46,599 nt of DNA from Planctomycetaceae bacterium (GTDB lineage: Bacteria > Planctomycetota > Planctomycetia > Pirellulales > Pirellulaceae). The notes beneath the pieces were generated by a model. It had not been told where the DNA came from and did no database searches. It saw only the letters and a program-made list of their open reading frames with translations. Of the stretch, positions 33,490 to 42,622 are shown one piece after another; the first letter of the stretch is position 1; each line of letters starts with the position of its first letter. Where the stretch lies: assembly GCA_005798335.1 (NCBI GenBank), contig SYJV01000117.1, positions 1-46,599 of the forward strand. Direction: 5' to 3'. The translations under genes were made by a program, and so were the position numbers.

Positions 33490-36048
33490 GTGACTTACAC
33501 GAGCCCCAATTCGACTGGCTCGCTTGCATTTACACCTACCAGCAATCAATTTGGCTCGGCCACGATTACCGTCACCGTCAAGGACAATGGCGGTACGGCC
33601 GGCGGCGGCGTCGATACGGTGACAAGGACGTTCACAGTAACCGTCGACCCCGTCAACGACGCACCGACTTTGGATCCCATTCCCGACCCGGCAACGATCC
33701 AAGAGGATGCGGGGCTGCAAACGATCAACATGAACGGAATCTCCGCCGGCCCCAATGAGAATCAGGCGATCACGATCACGGCGGTGTCCAGCAACCCTGG
33801 TCTGATTCCGAATCCCACGGTCAATTACACTAGTCCAAATTCGACGGGGACGCTTACCTATACACCACTTGCCAGCCAATCGGGTTCGGCCACGATTACC
33901 GTCACCGTTCGCGACAATGGCGGTACTGCTAACGGTGGCATCGATACAGTCACGCGTTCGTTTACCGTTACCGTCAATCCCGTAAACGATGCACCTACGC
34001 TGGACACGATCGCGGACCCGGTTGCGATTCTGGAAGGATCCGGAGCGCAAACTGTGAACTTCGCCGGAACCTCGGCTGGGCCCAACGAGACACAAGCTTT
34101 GACCGTTTCGGCAGTTTCTAGCAACCCGAGCCTAATTCCAAATCCGGCAGTGACGTACACGAGCGCCAATGCCACCGGTTCGCTAACGTTCACACCGATC
34201 GCTGACCAGTTTGGAAGCGCCACGATTACTGTGACCGTGCGCGACGACGGCGGCACGGCCAACGGTGGTGTCGACCAATTCGTTCGCACGTTCAACGTTA
34301 CTGTCACGCCCGTAAACGATGCGCCAACGTTGGACGCGATTCCCAGCCCAGTGCCGATTCGATCCGACGCTGGAATTCAGACTGTAAATCTTGCCGGGAT
34401 CAGTGCCGGCCCCTTCGAAACGCAAGTTCTAAAAATAGCGGCAACGTCGGACAACCCGTCGCTGATCGCAAACCCAGTCGTTAACTACACCAGTGCAAAT
34501 CCGACGGGCACGCTGACTTACACGCCGCTTGGAAATCAAGCCGGTAAGGCGACGATCACTGTGACCGTTACGGACGACGGTGGAACGCAAAACGGAGGTG
34601 TTGACACAACGTCGCGTACTTTTGTAATCGATGTCATCGTAGCCAACTTGACGCCCACTCTGGACGCGATCACCAATCCCGCGGCGATTAACGAAGATTC
34701 GCCAACGGTATCAATCAATCTGACGGGAATCTCGGCTGGAGGAAGTGAGTCGCAACCGCTGGCAATAACCACATCATCAGATAACACGGGCTTGATACCG
34801 GTACCGACCGTAACGTATTCAAGCCCACAGTCAACTGGCACGCTTTCGTACGCACCGATTGCCAACCAATCGGGCAGCGCGATTATCAAGGTCATTGTCG
34901 AAGACGGCGGGTTGGACGGTAAATTGTCGACAGCCAATGACAACGCGACCACCAGCCGACAATTTACAGTCACAGTTAATGCAGTCAACGATCCGCCGAT
35001 TGCAGCCAGCGATTCGTTCAACTTGAATCAAGGCGCTGTGACCGTTCTGGACCTGCTGGCCAACGATTCCGATATCGACTCGACCATCAACGCCAATTCG
35101 TTTGAGTTCAAATCGGGGCCTGTCGGCGGTACGGTGTCGATCAACAATGGTAAAGTCGAGTATCGGCCAAACCAGACTTTCTTCGGTCAAGATTCGTTCT
35201 CCTACCGTGTGGCCGATGCTGAGGGGTCGTTCTCCGACTTTGCCAACGTCAAGATAGCCGTCAATGCGATTCCGGTCGCGGTTGGTGAGGAGAAATATTT
35301 GAACGCTAGTGGCCCGACCAACGTTGACATCGTTGCCAACGACAGCGATCCAGATGGGGCGAATCCAGATTTGCAAATTATCATCGTCAACGCTCCGGAT
35401 CCGAGCATTGGTCAATTCGCAATTACACCGCAAAACTTGGTGCGGTTTACCCCCGGCCAAGCCTTTACGGGCTTGATCCAATTGCGTTATCGATTGCGCG
35501 ATGCTCAAGGCGCCGAATCGCCGGAGGCAATCGCACAGCTTGGCGTCTACAATCAGAATCCCACCCTCCGTGAGGACGTCAACGGCTCAGGCCAGATCTC
35601 TGCACTGGATGCATTGTTTGTCATCAACACGTTAAACGTCCTAGGCGGACGCCAAATTCCTCCCAGCAATCGTCAAGCTCCCTATTACGACGTTAGCGCG
35701 GATGGTTTCGTTACCGCGCTGGATGCGCTGATGGTAATCAACTATCTCAATACGCATCCGAATGGCGAAGGTGAACGTACTCCGTTGAATTTTTTAGCGC
35801 CATCAGATTCTGTTGGGGTTGAGGACGGACAGAACCGTGACTCAGGCGAATACTTTGCAAGGCAGCCCGAAATCGAATTACTTGCGACTAAGCCGGTACG
35901 GCTCGCCAATAAACCATCGCCCTCGTGGCACATCGCGCCAAGCGATTCGGAACGAGATGGGCCATTTGATCAGCCGGAGGAATCCGATCACGCCGCCATT
36001 GACGAAGTTTATTCAAGCCTAGTCGAATTGTTGGCGGCGAACTTTTGA
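33490..36048 (+). CDS. Cadherin-like repeat and dockerin surface protein, 5'-truncated
   Basis: 852 codons; the coding frame continues back to 33472 (PDPSV in front of TYTSPNSTGSLAF) and then meets a TAA. It begins in the middle of a repeat and has no signal peptide, so the 5' part is lost. There are five tandem units of about 110 residues (330 bp) with VNDAPTLDxI, GISAGPxE, NPxLIPNPxVxYTSxNxTG and GSATITVTVxDxGGT. Two cadherin-like domains follow (LLANDSDIDS, IVANDSDPDG). A dockerin type I pair ends the array (residues about 695-755): REDVNGSGQISALDALFVIN and DVSADGFVTALDALMVINYL, with calcium-binding Asp/Asn. It would be a cell-surface adhesion or cohesin-binding protein. As it stands it is probably not exported. 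Confidence 0.85.
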   Translation: MTYTSPNSTGSLAFTPTSNQFGSATITVTVKDNGGTAGGGVDTVTRTFTVTVDPVNDAPTLDPIPDPATIQEDAGLQTINMNGISAGPNENQAITITAVSSNPGLIPNPTVNYTSPNSTGTLTYTPLASQSGSATITVTVRDNGGTANGGIDTVTRSFTVTVNPVNDAPTLDTIADPVAILEGSGAQTVNFAGTSAGPNETQALTVSAVSSNPSLIPNPAVTYTSANATGSLTFTPIADQFGSATITVTVRDDGGTANGGVDQFVRTFNVTVTPVNDAPTLDAIPSPVPIRSDAGIQTVNLAGISAGPFETQVLKIAATSDNPSLIANPVVNYTSANPTGTLTYTPLGNQAGKATITVTVTDDGGTQNGGVDTTSRTFVIDVIVANLTPTLDAITNPAAINEDSPTVSINLTGISAGGSESQPLAITTSSDNTGLIPVPTVTYSSPQSTGTLSYAPIANQSGSAIIKVIVEDGGLDGKLSTANDNATTSRQFTVTVNAVNDPPIAASDSFNLNQGAVTVLDLLANDSDIDSTINANSFEFKSGPVGGTVSINNGKVEYRPNQTFFGQDSFSYRVADAEGSFSDFANVKIAVNAIPVAVGEEKYLNASGPTNVDIVANDSDPDGANPDLQIIIVNAPDPSIGQFAITPQNLVRFTPGQAFTGLIQLRYRLRDAQGAESPEAIAQLGVYNQNPTLREDVNGSGQISALDALFVINTLNVLGGRQIPPSNRQAPYYDVSADGFVTALDALMVINYLNTHPNGEGERTPLNFLAPSDSVGVEDGQNRDSGEYFARQPEIELLATKPVRLANKPSPSWHIAPSDSERDGPFDQPEESDHAAIDEVYSSLVELLAANF

Positions 36049-36066
36049 TAAGCGCGAGGCTTAGCT

Positions 36067-36280
36067 TTAGTGCACTTCTTCGCGGATGGGAATCTCGATT
36101 GCCCCGGCTTCGCGATCGTTGCGGACTACGAGAATGTTGTCGGTTAGCGCTGGGTGATTCCATGACTTTCCGTCAAGCGCTTCCAGCTTGGTCAACTCTC
36201 TGTGTTCGTCTGGCGCGCGGTGCAGACGTCGTAACCTGACGACACAAGGACGTATCCGCTATCGAGCGAATTGCCGCCTC
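36067..36280 (-). pseudogene. C-terminal remnant of a PQQ-like beta-propeller protein
   Basis: The minus strand encodes RAPDEHRELTKLEALDGKSW then NHPALTDNILVVRNDREAGA and IEIPIREEVH with a stop at 36067. The motif LDGKSWNHPAL...LxVRNDRE is typical of the C-terminal blade of planctomycete PQQ-binding-like propeller proteins. Further upstream, DSGYVLVSSGY lies in another frame, so the remnant is also frameshifted. No start or export signal remains. Confidence 0.6.
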
Positions 36281-36339
36281 GTCGACGAGGGGAGGTGCCT
36301 AACGATGGGAATGTCGTGTTGCTCGATCAGGTGATGACG

Positions 36340-36368
36340 GTGTCGCCAGCTTTCAAAGCTAGCGACAC
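36340..36368. repeat. Palindromic repeat GTGTCGC...GCGACAC
   Basis: GTGTCGC and GCGACAC enclose AGCTTTCAAAGCT, giving a nearly continuous hairpin of about 13 bp. A related half (TTAGCGACACCGTC) lies at 36527-36540. The rest of 36281-36547 shows nothing else. Confidence 0.55.
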
Positions 36369-36547
36369 AATCTTGTCGATTCATTGCAAACTCCCTGATT
36401 GAAATGGGCTTAAGCTAATTCGACAAACGCAAATTCTTTTTGGTAAACACTAAGTATGTTTGCTGCAAACGACGATTATAACCACTCGTCCAGCCACACT
36501 GCAGCATCGTCGTAGGTGCGCGATCCTTAGCGACACCGTCCGCTGAC

Positions 36548-37222
36548 TCAGTTGGATGCTTCGGGCTTGCCGGTAACTTTGTCCTCATCGAGGGCGTAAA
36601 TCAGCCAGTCATCTCCGCCTGAGCCATTGAGGAAATCCATTTCATCATCGAAACAGTCGTCGACTACCTGTGGCAGTAACCCACCTGCTCCTTTTAGGTT
36701 TTGCACGCGGGATGCGAAAAGGTCTGGGCCGTTCCATACGGCCAACACGGCTCGCCAGAACGCAAGGTGATCGGTGTGCGCACGGTTGTCCTTCAGCGTG
36801 TAGCCCGCGACCAAAATGTCGTCGTTGGCATTGCCAAGTAAACTGTCTGCGCCGTTTCCGCCGATCATTATGTCGCGGCCACCTCCGCCGATCAACTGAT
36901 CGTTGTCGTCTCCGCCAAAGAGCAAGCTACCGCCATTGCCCGCGTTCAATCGATCGTTGCCTGAATCGCCGTATAGCCAGGCTTGGTGCGTGACTCCGCC
37001 GACAACTTGGATGTCATCGTTTCCAGCGAGCCCATATGCGATGATGCGGCCCGTGGGACTAAACGACGCTACGATGACGCCGTTGAGCTTGGCGACTACT
37101 TCGCCAGCAGTGTTGCCAGGGATGAAAAGAATCTGATCGTTTGCGGGCGTGCCAATAACGACTAGATCGCTGACGCCTTGGACAGTCGCCGTAACAGTCG
37201 GCGTCCCCACGACCGTAAAACC
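36548..37222 (-). pseudogene. C-terminal part of an RTX-type surface protein
   Basis: About 225 residues at the C-terminus of a larger protein. There are several Gly/Asp-rich calcium-binding nonapeptides: GLAGNDDIQ, GDSGNDRLN, GGDDNDQLI, GGGGRDIMI, GGNGADSLL and GNANDDILV. They are followed by the planctomycete RTX tail (TDHLAFWRAVLAVWNG, LNGSGGDDWLIYALDEDKV). The 5' part is missing: coding similarity ends at about 37205-37222, where a fragment of an IS66 transposase begins on the opposite strand. No start codon or signal peptide remains. The intact parent would be exported and calcium-binding. Confidence 0.75.
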
Positions 37223-37469
37223 TACGAACAACACAGCCGAGAGGGCCCTTCGTCCGGCAGTTATCTATAGAAAGCTCAGCTTCGGAACGCAAAGCCCATC
37301 TGGCAGTCGATTCATTGAACGCATGTTGACGGTCACAGAGACATGCCGCATACAAGGACGCTCTACATTCGAATATATAGTCGAAGCCGTACAGGCACAC
37401 CTCAACAAAACCCAAGCCCCATCGCTGTTACCCAAAACCAAAGCAAACGCTCGAAAAAAAACCGCTTAG
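37206..37469 (+). pseudogene. IS66 family transposase, C-terminal fragment
   Basis: The frame encodes TVKPTNNTAERALRPAVIYR, KLSFGTQSPSGSRFIERMLT, VTETCRIQGRSTFEYIVEAV and a stop at 37467-37469. PTNNxAERALRPxVxxRK and FGTQSxxGSRFxERMLTV are signature segments of the IS66 (DDE_Tnp_IS66) C-terminus. The catalytic DDE core upstream is missing. The bases that follow (to about 37505, near GTGAACGGTTACC) may be the element end. The 37470-37750 stretch contains nothing else. Confidence 0.8.
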
Positions 37470-37750
37470 TCGAATACAATAGACCTCGGCCTGTGAACGG
37501 TTACCCTCTCCTTTAGGCTATGAATTAGTTCGATGCTTGCGCAACTTAATCATCAGGTAGATTCGCAAGACAATCGCTATCGCAACCGCATGTAGCAGCA
37601 TTGCCTGCTGCTACCCACGGTTGTTAATAAATTCTCAGCCTATGAAAGTCGGTTCCGAAGGTGCGTCCGATCCGGAAGAGCATGACGATTTCGAAGCATG
37701 AGCCTGAGGGATTTCAGGCCCGGGGACCAACAATCGCGACACGAACTTTC

Positions 37751-40700
37751 TTATCGATGAATAGCCAATCGGGCCAAGCTAACCACCTCCAAAAGATTTT
37801 CGTCGAGTAAATCCTCTGAAACTGATGCGGATTTCTTCGGTGCATCGAACTGCGACTTGCTCGAGGTGATTTGACTTCGCACTTGCAACTTCGCCGGACC
37901 CTCATCGAAACTGGCGAACAACTGGTCGCGAGCTTGGTTTTCCTCAACGTCTACGTTGGGCAAACGAACGGCGCCGTGGGCACTTGGACTTGTGACATCT
38001 AACGGAAGACTTACTGGTAAGACCAAGCTGGGGCCAAAGAACGCGAGTGGCTGGCTTAGGCTGGCTAGGTTGCTTCCGTTGCCATTGATTGTCAACCGAT
38101 CGACAATGATTGACTCACTGAAGGTGCCGTTACCTGTGATGCTTAACTGGGCCTTGGGCGCGTAAATCGTGCCGTTCAAACCGGTGGCGGCATCGCCGCT
38201 GATGGTCAGCGCCTTGGTGTTGCTGGATGGCTGGAAAATCAAGACTCCAGTCAACGGCCCGCTAGTTGCCGGGGTCAGCGTGACAGCACCATTGCCATTG
38301 AAGCTGATTGACCCAGTGTTGCTGTTCGCGCTAGCCGTGTTGACGATGGAGATTTCATTGCCAGTGACACTACCGTTTCCGCTGACGCTGAATCCACCTC
38401 CCGCGAGAATGTAAACACCTGGGTTAAGTGTCAGTCGGCCATTGCCGGAGACGCTGATGCTGGTGTACGTACCAGGGTTGATGGTTCGAGAAGAGTTACC
38501 AGTGACGCTTACAGCCGCCAGAACGGTTCCGAGGGCGGGGGTTGCAAGTCCAGCCAGCGGGTCGGGTACAAACGTGTTGGTAACCGGTCCAATCACCTGA
38601 GCGTTGCCGTTCGTTTTGATGCCTCCTACTACGTTGAATTTGGAGGCCGTCAAGCGAACATTCCCGGATGCCGTGATGGCAGTAGGACTATTGGAATCCA
38701 CCACCACGACACCTGTTACATTGACAGTGCCATTACCAGACGCGGTGAAAGCCCCAGCAGCAGTTGTGTGCAACACGAAGATAGACGGGTTGGCTGCTAA
38801 GCTAGTACTCTTAGTAACGAATCCTTGGTCGTCGTCCGTGAGAGTAAAGGTAATCGTGTAAATCCCATGCCCGGCATAGGTATGGCTTCCCATAGCACTG
38901 CCAATGCCCGTCCCGATTGTTTCAGTAACAGTGCCGCTGGTAAAATTGCCATCGCCCCAGTTGATGGACACTGTATGGCTATCCAAACTTCCGACGTCGG
39001 TGAACGCAACTGAATAGCTCACGCTTTGTCCAGGCACAGCGGTGGCAGGGCCCGAAATGAAGCCAGCCATCACCGGCTCGACGTTGGTGACGGTTAGCAT
39101 TGTCACAGGGGAATCGACAACATGAGCCTGACCATCATCGACACGAACTCGGACGTTTGCAACCGTTAGAGGCCCATCGTTGATTCCAAGCATTTGAAGT
39201 TGAGCCCAACTCAATGTTTGACTTACGCCACTGGCATCACCGAACACTCCGTCGCCATTCACGTCCCAGGAGTAAGTCAGCGTGTCGAGCAGATCGGGAT
39301 CATATGAGCCGGACCCGTCGAGCGACAGTGAGCTGCCTTCGGCGATCGAGTACGGCCCGCCAGCGTTCGCAATAGGAGGACTGTTCGGGCGGAATGCTGG
39401 GCCGCCTGGATCTTTCAGTTGGCCATTGGCGGACAAGTCATCGTCGCCACGCTGGCCGTCCACGAAATGGAGAATGATTATCTCCGGTTCCGTGTCGGCA
39501 TCGGGCCCAGCAAAGATTTCCGCGCCTGTTAAACCGTCGAAAAGGAACTCGTACCAATGTGGCGTGGGATCGTCTACAGTACGACCATATTTGTAGTAAG
39601 TATTGACCATAGTGTCGTCCGGCAAGATCAGCGTTACGGTGGTTGCGTTCCCAACGCTGACATTTTCGACGGTGAACTCCAAATGACCGATCGGAAACTG
39701 GATGCCGGCCGGGCTGTTCGCTGGCGATGGGTTCTGGATGGCCGCCACCGCGACCATGTTCGTATTGGTAGCTGAAACCAGCGTGACGTACTGCTGGTCG
39801 GCGCTGTTGGGGAGTGAGGTGACTTCGCTTTGCTGGCTGTCCGGGATGCTGTCGCTGTTCCCATCACCGCCGTTGGGACCGGCGTCTTCCAGCGCGTCGC
39901 TAACTCCATCGGTATCGACGGAAGTTTCGAACGCTCCAATATCCACGCGTACTCCATTTATGCGGCTGTACGGCATGCCGCGCTGGTCGGTGGTGACGCC
40001 CGGAGGGACCAAAGCGTCGTTGCCGGCATCAATTGCTGGGCTGCCGGGCAGCAGGGCCATCGTCTGAGTGGGGCCGCCGTAGTTGCCCAGTTGTGCCAGC
40101 AGCGGGTTGAGCGGCATGAGCGGCAGGCCGGGGGGCGGTTTCAGATCGGAGAGGCCCCAGCCGCTGCTGCCGCTATCGTCGCCGATCAGGTTGTTGCCGC
40201 TGCTCGTGACATACCCAGAGAAATCGGGGCCTCCTGCGGGAGCAGTGTTCTTGGCAATGATCGTGTTCTGGACGGTCAGCGAAAGGTTGGTGCCGATATT
40301 TCTGATGCCGCCGCCGGTGAAGAAGGCGGAGGAGTTACCGGACAGGGTGCTGTTGCTGACCGTCGATAAGCCTCCCCAGTTAAAGATACCGCCGCCACCG
40401 TTGCGGGCAGTGTTGTCGGCGAAGGTGCTGTTCACGACCGTGAGCTTGCCCCCCGTGCCCCCACTGCTGATCCCGCCGCCCCAGCCGGGCTGACCGGTTT
40501 GGTTGTCACCGACTCGGTTATTGGTGAAGGTACTGTTGCTGACCGTCACCGTCCCCAGATAATTATTGATGCCACCGCCAGCGGTCCCAGATCCTCCAGT
40601 AGTCCAGTTGTCGGCGAAGGTGCTGTTGCTGACCGTCAGCGTGGCCCCGTTATTAAAGATGCCGCCTCCAAAGGAACCGGAACCGTTGTTGGAGAAGGTA

Positions 40701-41371
40701 CTGTTGCGGACGGTCAGCATGGCTTCGTAATGGTTCTTGATACCGCCCCCCCCGCCGCCATTCTGGGTGGAGAAGTTGTTGGAGAAGGTACTGTTGCTGA
40801 CCGTGAGTGTGCCGCCGTTGTAGATGCCGCCGCCGCCAGTGATGATGGAGGGGTGGCTGTTGAGAGGGACGAAGACCGTCGCCAGGTCCCTTCCATTAGA
40901 GATGGTCAGGCCGTCAAGCTCGACGGTCGATCCGACCATGACCGTGAAGATTCTATAATCGCCGCCCGTGTCGCGGCGCACCGTCAAATTGGCGGCGCCG
41001 GGGCCCTGAATCTGGATGTTGCTGTTCAGGTCCGGCAACGCTCCAGAGAGGTTGATCGTGCCCATGACGCTGAAATTAATGACGTCGTCGCCGTAACCGC
41101 CAACGCCCATCACGTCGGAATTCACGTTGGCATTACTGTTGGCCGACGTAATTGCCTCGCGAAGAGTCACCAGTCCATCAACTGCAATCGTGTCGCCGGT
41201 ACCTGTTACGGTGACGGTCGCCAGCAAACGGCGGTCTTCTAGTTGCTCCAGGAAAAGCCGTCGCCGACGTGCGGCATTTCTATGCGCGATTAGCGAGCGG
41301 CGTGCTCGGGGTTGGTCGATTGGGGCGCGGAGTTTGTTGGATCGAGCTAGCAGGGCAGCGAGGTAACGCAT
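37751..41371 (-). CDS. Large surface protein: planctomycete export signal, beta-helix and PKD-type domains
   Basis: 1206 residues. The N-terminus is Arg-rich and carries LFLEQLEDRRLLA, the planctomycete extracellular signal. A CSLREA-like segment follows (VTVTGTGDTIAVDGLVTLRE). A right-handed parallel beta-helix covers about residues 120-400 with repeated LTVSNSTFSNN and GGGIxN rungs. A choice-of-anchor Q segment comes next (LAQLGNYGGPTQTMALLPGS, PAIDAGND). Then PKD-like domains occur (NAGGPYSIAEGSSLSLDGSG; FTDVGSLDSHTVSINWGDG; GSHTYAGHGIYTITFTLTDD). The last third has repeating SGNGxxT/ITGNG strands typical of an adhesin stalk. It is probably displayed on the cell surface, possibly binding sugars or other cells. 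Stop at 37751. A structured region lies in its 5' leader. Confidence 0.88.
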   Translation of the reverse strand: MRYLAALLARSNKLRAPIDQPRARRSLIAHRNAARRRRLFLEQLEDRRLLATVTVTGTGDTIAVDGLVTLREAITSANSNANVNSDVMGVGGYGDDVINFSVMGTINLSGALPDLNSNIQIQGPGAANLTVRRDTGGDYRIFTVMVGSTVELDGLTISNGRDLATVFVPLNSHPSIITGGGGIYNGGTLTVSNSTFSNNFSTQNGGGGGGIKNHYEAMLTVRNSTFSNNGSGSFGGGIFNNGATLTVSNSTFADNWTTGGSGTAGGGINNYLGTVTVSNSTFTNNRVGDNQTGQPGWGGGISSGGTGGKLTVVNSTFADNTARNGGGGIFNWGGLSTVSNSTLSGNSSAFFTGGGIRNIGTNLSLTVQNTIIAKNTAPAGGPDFSGYVTSSGNNLIGDDSGSSGWGLSDLKPPPGLPLMPLNPLLAQLGNYGGPTQTMALLPGSPAIDAGNDALVPPGVTTDQRGMPYSRINGVRVDIGAFETSVDTDGVSDALEDAGPNGGDGNSDSIPDSQQSEVTSLPNSADQQYVTLVSATNTNMVAVAAIQNPSPANSPAGIQFPIGHLEFTVENVSVGNATTVTLILPDDTMVNTYYKYGRTVDDPTPHWYEFLFDGLTGAEIFAGPDADTEPEIIILHFVDGQRGDDDLSANGQLKDPGGPAFRPNSPPIANAGGPYSIAEGSSLSLDGSGSYDPDLLDTLTYSWDVNGDGVFGDASGVSQTLSWAQLQMLGINDGPLTVANVRVRVDDGQAHVVDSPVTMLTVTNVEPVMAGFISGPATAVPGQSVSYSVAFTDVGSLDSHTVSINWGDGNFTSGTVTETIGTGIGSAMGSHTYAGHGIYTITFTLTDDDQGFVTKSTSLAANPSIFVLHTTAAGAFTASGNGTVNVTGVVVVDSNSPTAITASGNVRLTASKFNVVGGIKTNGNAQVIGPVTNTFVPDPLAGLATPALGTVLAAVSVTGNSSRTINPGTYTSISVSGNGRLTLNPGVYILAGGGFSVSGNGSVTGNEISIVNTASANSNTGSISFNGNGAVTLTPATSGPLTGVLIFQPSSNTKALTISGDAATGLNGTIYAPKAQLSITGNGTFSESIIVDRLTINGNGSNLASLSQPLAFFGPSLVLPVSLPLDVTSPSAHGAVRLPNVDVEENQARDQLFASFDEGPAKLQVRSQITSSKSQFDAPKKSASVSEDLLDENLLEVVSLARLAIHR

Positions 41372-41398
41372 GGAGGTTGGTCCTTGAATGCAGCCTGC

Positions 41399-41504
41399 TA
41401 TAATAAAAAACGCGACTCCGGCGCGCAGACCGTGCGCCGCAGGACGTACTGGCCGGTGAGGGTGTTGTTTAGCCGCAAGTCCTCACCGGCCGGGGTTTTT
41501 CGAA
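41399..41504. ncRNA. Candidate structured RNA or double terminator in the leader of the surface-protein gene
   Basis: On the plus strand TATAAT (41399-41404) with TTGGTC 16 bases upstream is followed by two hairpins: CGGCGCGC-AGACC-GTGCGCCG (8 bp) and GGCCGGTGAGG...CCTCACCGGCC (11 bp, loop 19), then GGGGTTTTT. This looks like a short transcript with its own terminator. On the minus strand the same hairpins end in TTTTTTATT, which would suit a terminator after the WD40 gene or a leader of the surface-protein gene. The strand is undecided. The rest of 41372-41566 is featureless. Confidence 0.4.
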
Positions 41505-41566
41505 TAGTGGTCAGTTGTCAGTGGTCAACGATGGGAGTGTTGTGCCGTCTTCTGTCGTGCTTGAGA

Positions 41567-42622
41567 TCATTTGACTGTCTCCTGAGCGGTACGCCAGAAT
41601 CGGATCTCGCCGCGTTGTCCGTTGGCTGTTGCGCCGGCGGTGGCCAACGTCTTGCTGTCGGGTGAAAACGCCGCGCAATGGACCGGGCCGGTGTGACCCA
41701 CGAGAGGGAATAACTCTTGCATGGTGGCTACGTCCCAGAGCTTCAGTTCGTCGGGGGTGCCGCCGCTGGCCAAAGTCTTGTTGTCAGGGGAAAAAGCCAA
41801 GCAGGTTACACGTCCCTTATGTCCACTTAGATTGGCGGTTTCCCGATCCGTGCCGGTGTCCCACAATTTGATCCGCTTGTCATGAGCTCCCGTCGCCAAC
41901 GTCTTGCCATCGGGCGAATAGGCCAGGCAAATCGGCCCGCGATTGTGGCCAGTCTGGAGTTCGCGAAGCCGGCCGGTAGCCAAATCTAAACGCTGCACAA
42001 CACTTATTTCGACTTGGAATGCTAGTGTCTTTCCATCCGGGGAAATCGCGATGCAGTGGGAGTCCAAGTCATGTGTCGCAGGCTTCAGTGCGTGGAGTCC
42101 CTTGCCTGTTCGTGTATCCCAGACTCGGATCGCCCCATCCTCGAAGTTGCCAACCAACATTCCGCCATCCGGCGAAAAGATCAAGGACCGGATGATCACT
42201 TCGGGGCAAGGAATCGCCAGCCGCTGGTTTCCCGTAATCGGATCGACGAGGTAAATGGTGTCAGAACTACCCATAGCCAAGACCCGGCCAGTCGGGGAAA
42301 ACGCCACACAACGCACGCCCTGATCGGAGTGATTCCACGCAAACTCCTTTGCATTCCCCATCGGAACATGCCATAGCTGTCCCTTGTTCTGCCCGATGGA
42401 TGTCGCCAGCAATTCGCTATCGGGAGAGAAACTGATCGAGTTGACCGGAGCTGGTTGGTCGGGCGGTGATCTCACAGGGTACGCTGCTGAAACGTCCCAA
42501 AGTTTTATGGTCCCATCGTCGCTAGCGCAGGCAAGCGACCCGCCGTCCTGGGTGAAACGTACGGCGCGCACGCATCGTGTTCTCGGAACACTGCTTGTGG
42601 GCGACCACTGCTCAGTTCCCAC
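41567..42622 (-). CDS. WD40-repeat region: 3' part of a frameshifted kinase gene
   Basis: Eight or so WD40 blades in this frame: AVRFTQDGGSLACASDDGTI then KLWDV, SISFSPDSELLATSIGQNKG, CVAFSPTGRVLAMGSSDTIY, SLIFSPDGGMLVGNFEDGAI, CIAISPDGKTLAFQVE, CLAYSPDGKTLATGAHDKRI, CLAFSPDNKTLASGGTPDEL and CAAFSPDSKTLATAGAT. The frame overlaps the kinase frame (42505-44997), and the real blade boundary runs from the kinase frame (REHD) to this one (CVRAVRFT). One base is missing near 42578. This is therefore the C-terminal part of one kinase/WD40 protein, not a separate gene; an independent start (MGTEQW at 42622) has no support. Confidence 0.85.
   Translation of the reverse strand: MGTEQWSPTSSVPRTRCVRAVRFTQDGGSLACASDDGTIKLWDVSAAYPVRSPPDQPAPVNSISFSPDSELLATSIGQNKGQLWHVPMGNAKEFAWNHSDQGVRCVAFSPTGRVLAMGSSDTIYLVDPITGNQRLAIPCPEVIIRSLIFSPDGGMLVGNFEDGAIRVWDTRTGKGLHALKPATHDLDSHCIAISPDGKTLAFQVEISVVQRLDLATGRLRELQTGHNRGPICLAYSPDGKTLATGAHDKRIKLWDTGTDRETANLSGHKGRVTCLAFSPDNKTLASGGTPDELKLWDVATMQELFPLVGHTGPVHCAAFSPDSKTLATAGATANGQRGEIRFWRTAQETVK

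Noticed and set aside
33460-35508. Minus-strand frames opposite the cadherin-like repeats
   Set aside because: Repeated translations result from the 330-bp repeats; there is no signal peptide or known domain.
39830-41242. Plus-strand frames opposite the giant surface protein, up to 247 codons
   Set aside because: They are antisense shadows of repetitive beta-helix codons; the repeating DGQ/VGEGTVAD pattern reflects the repeats on the other strand.
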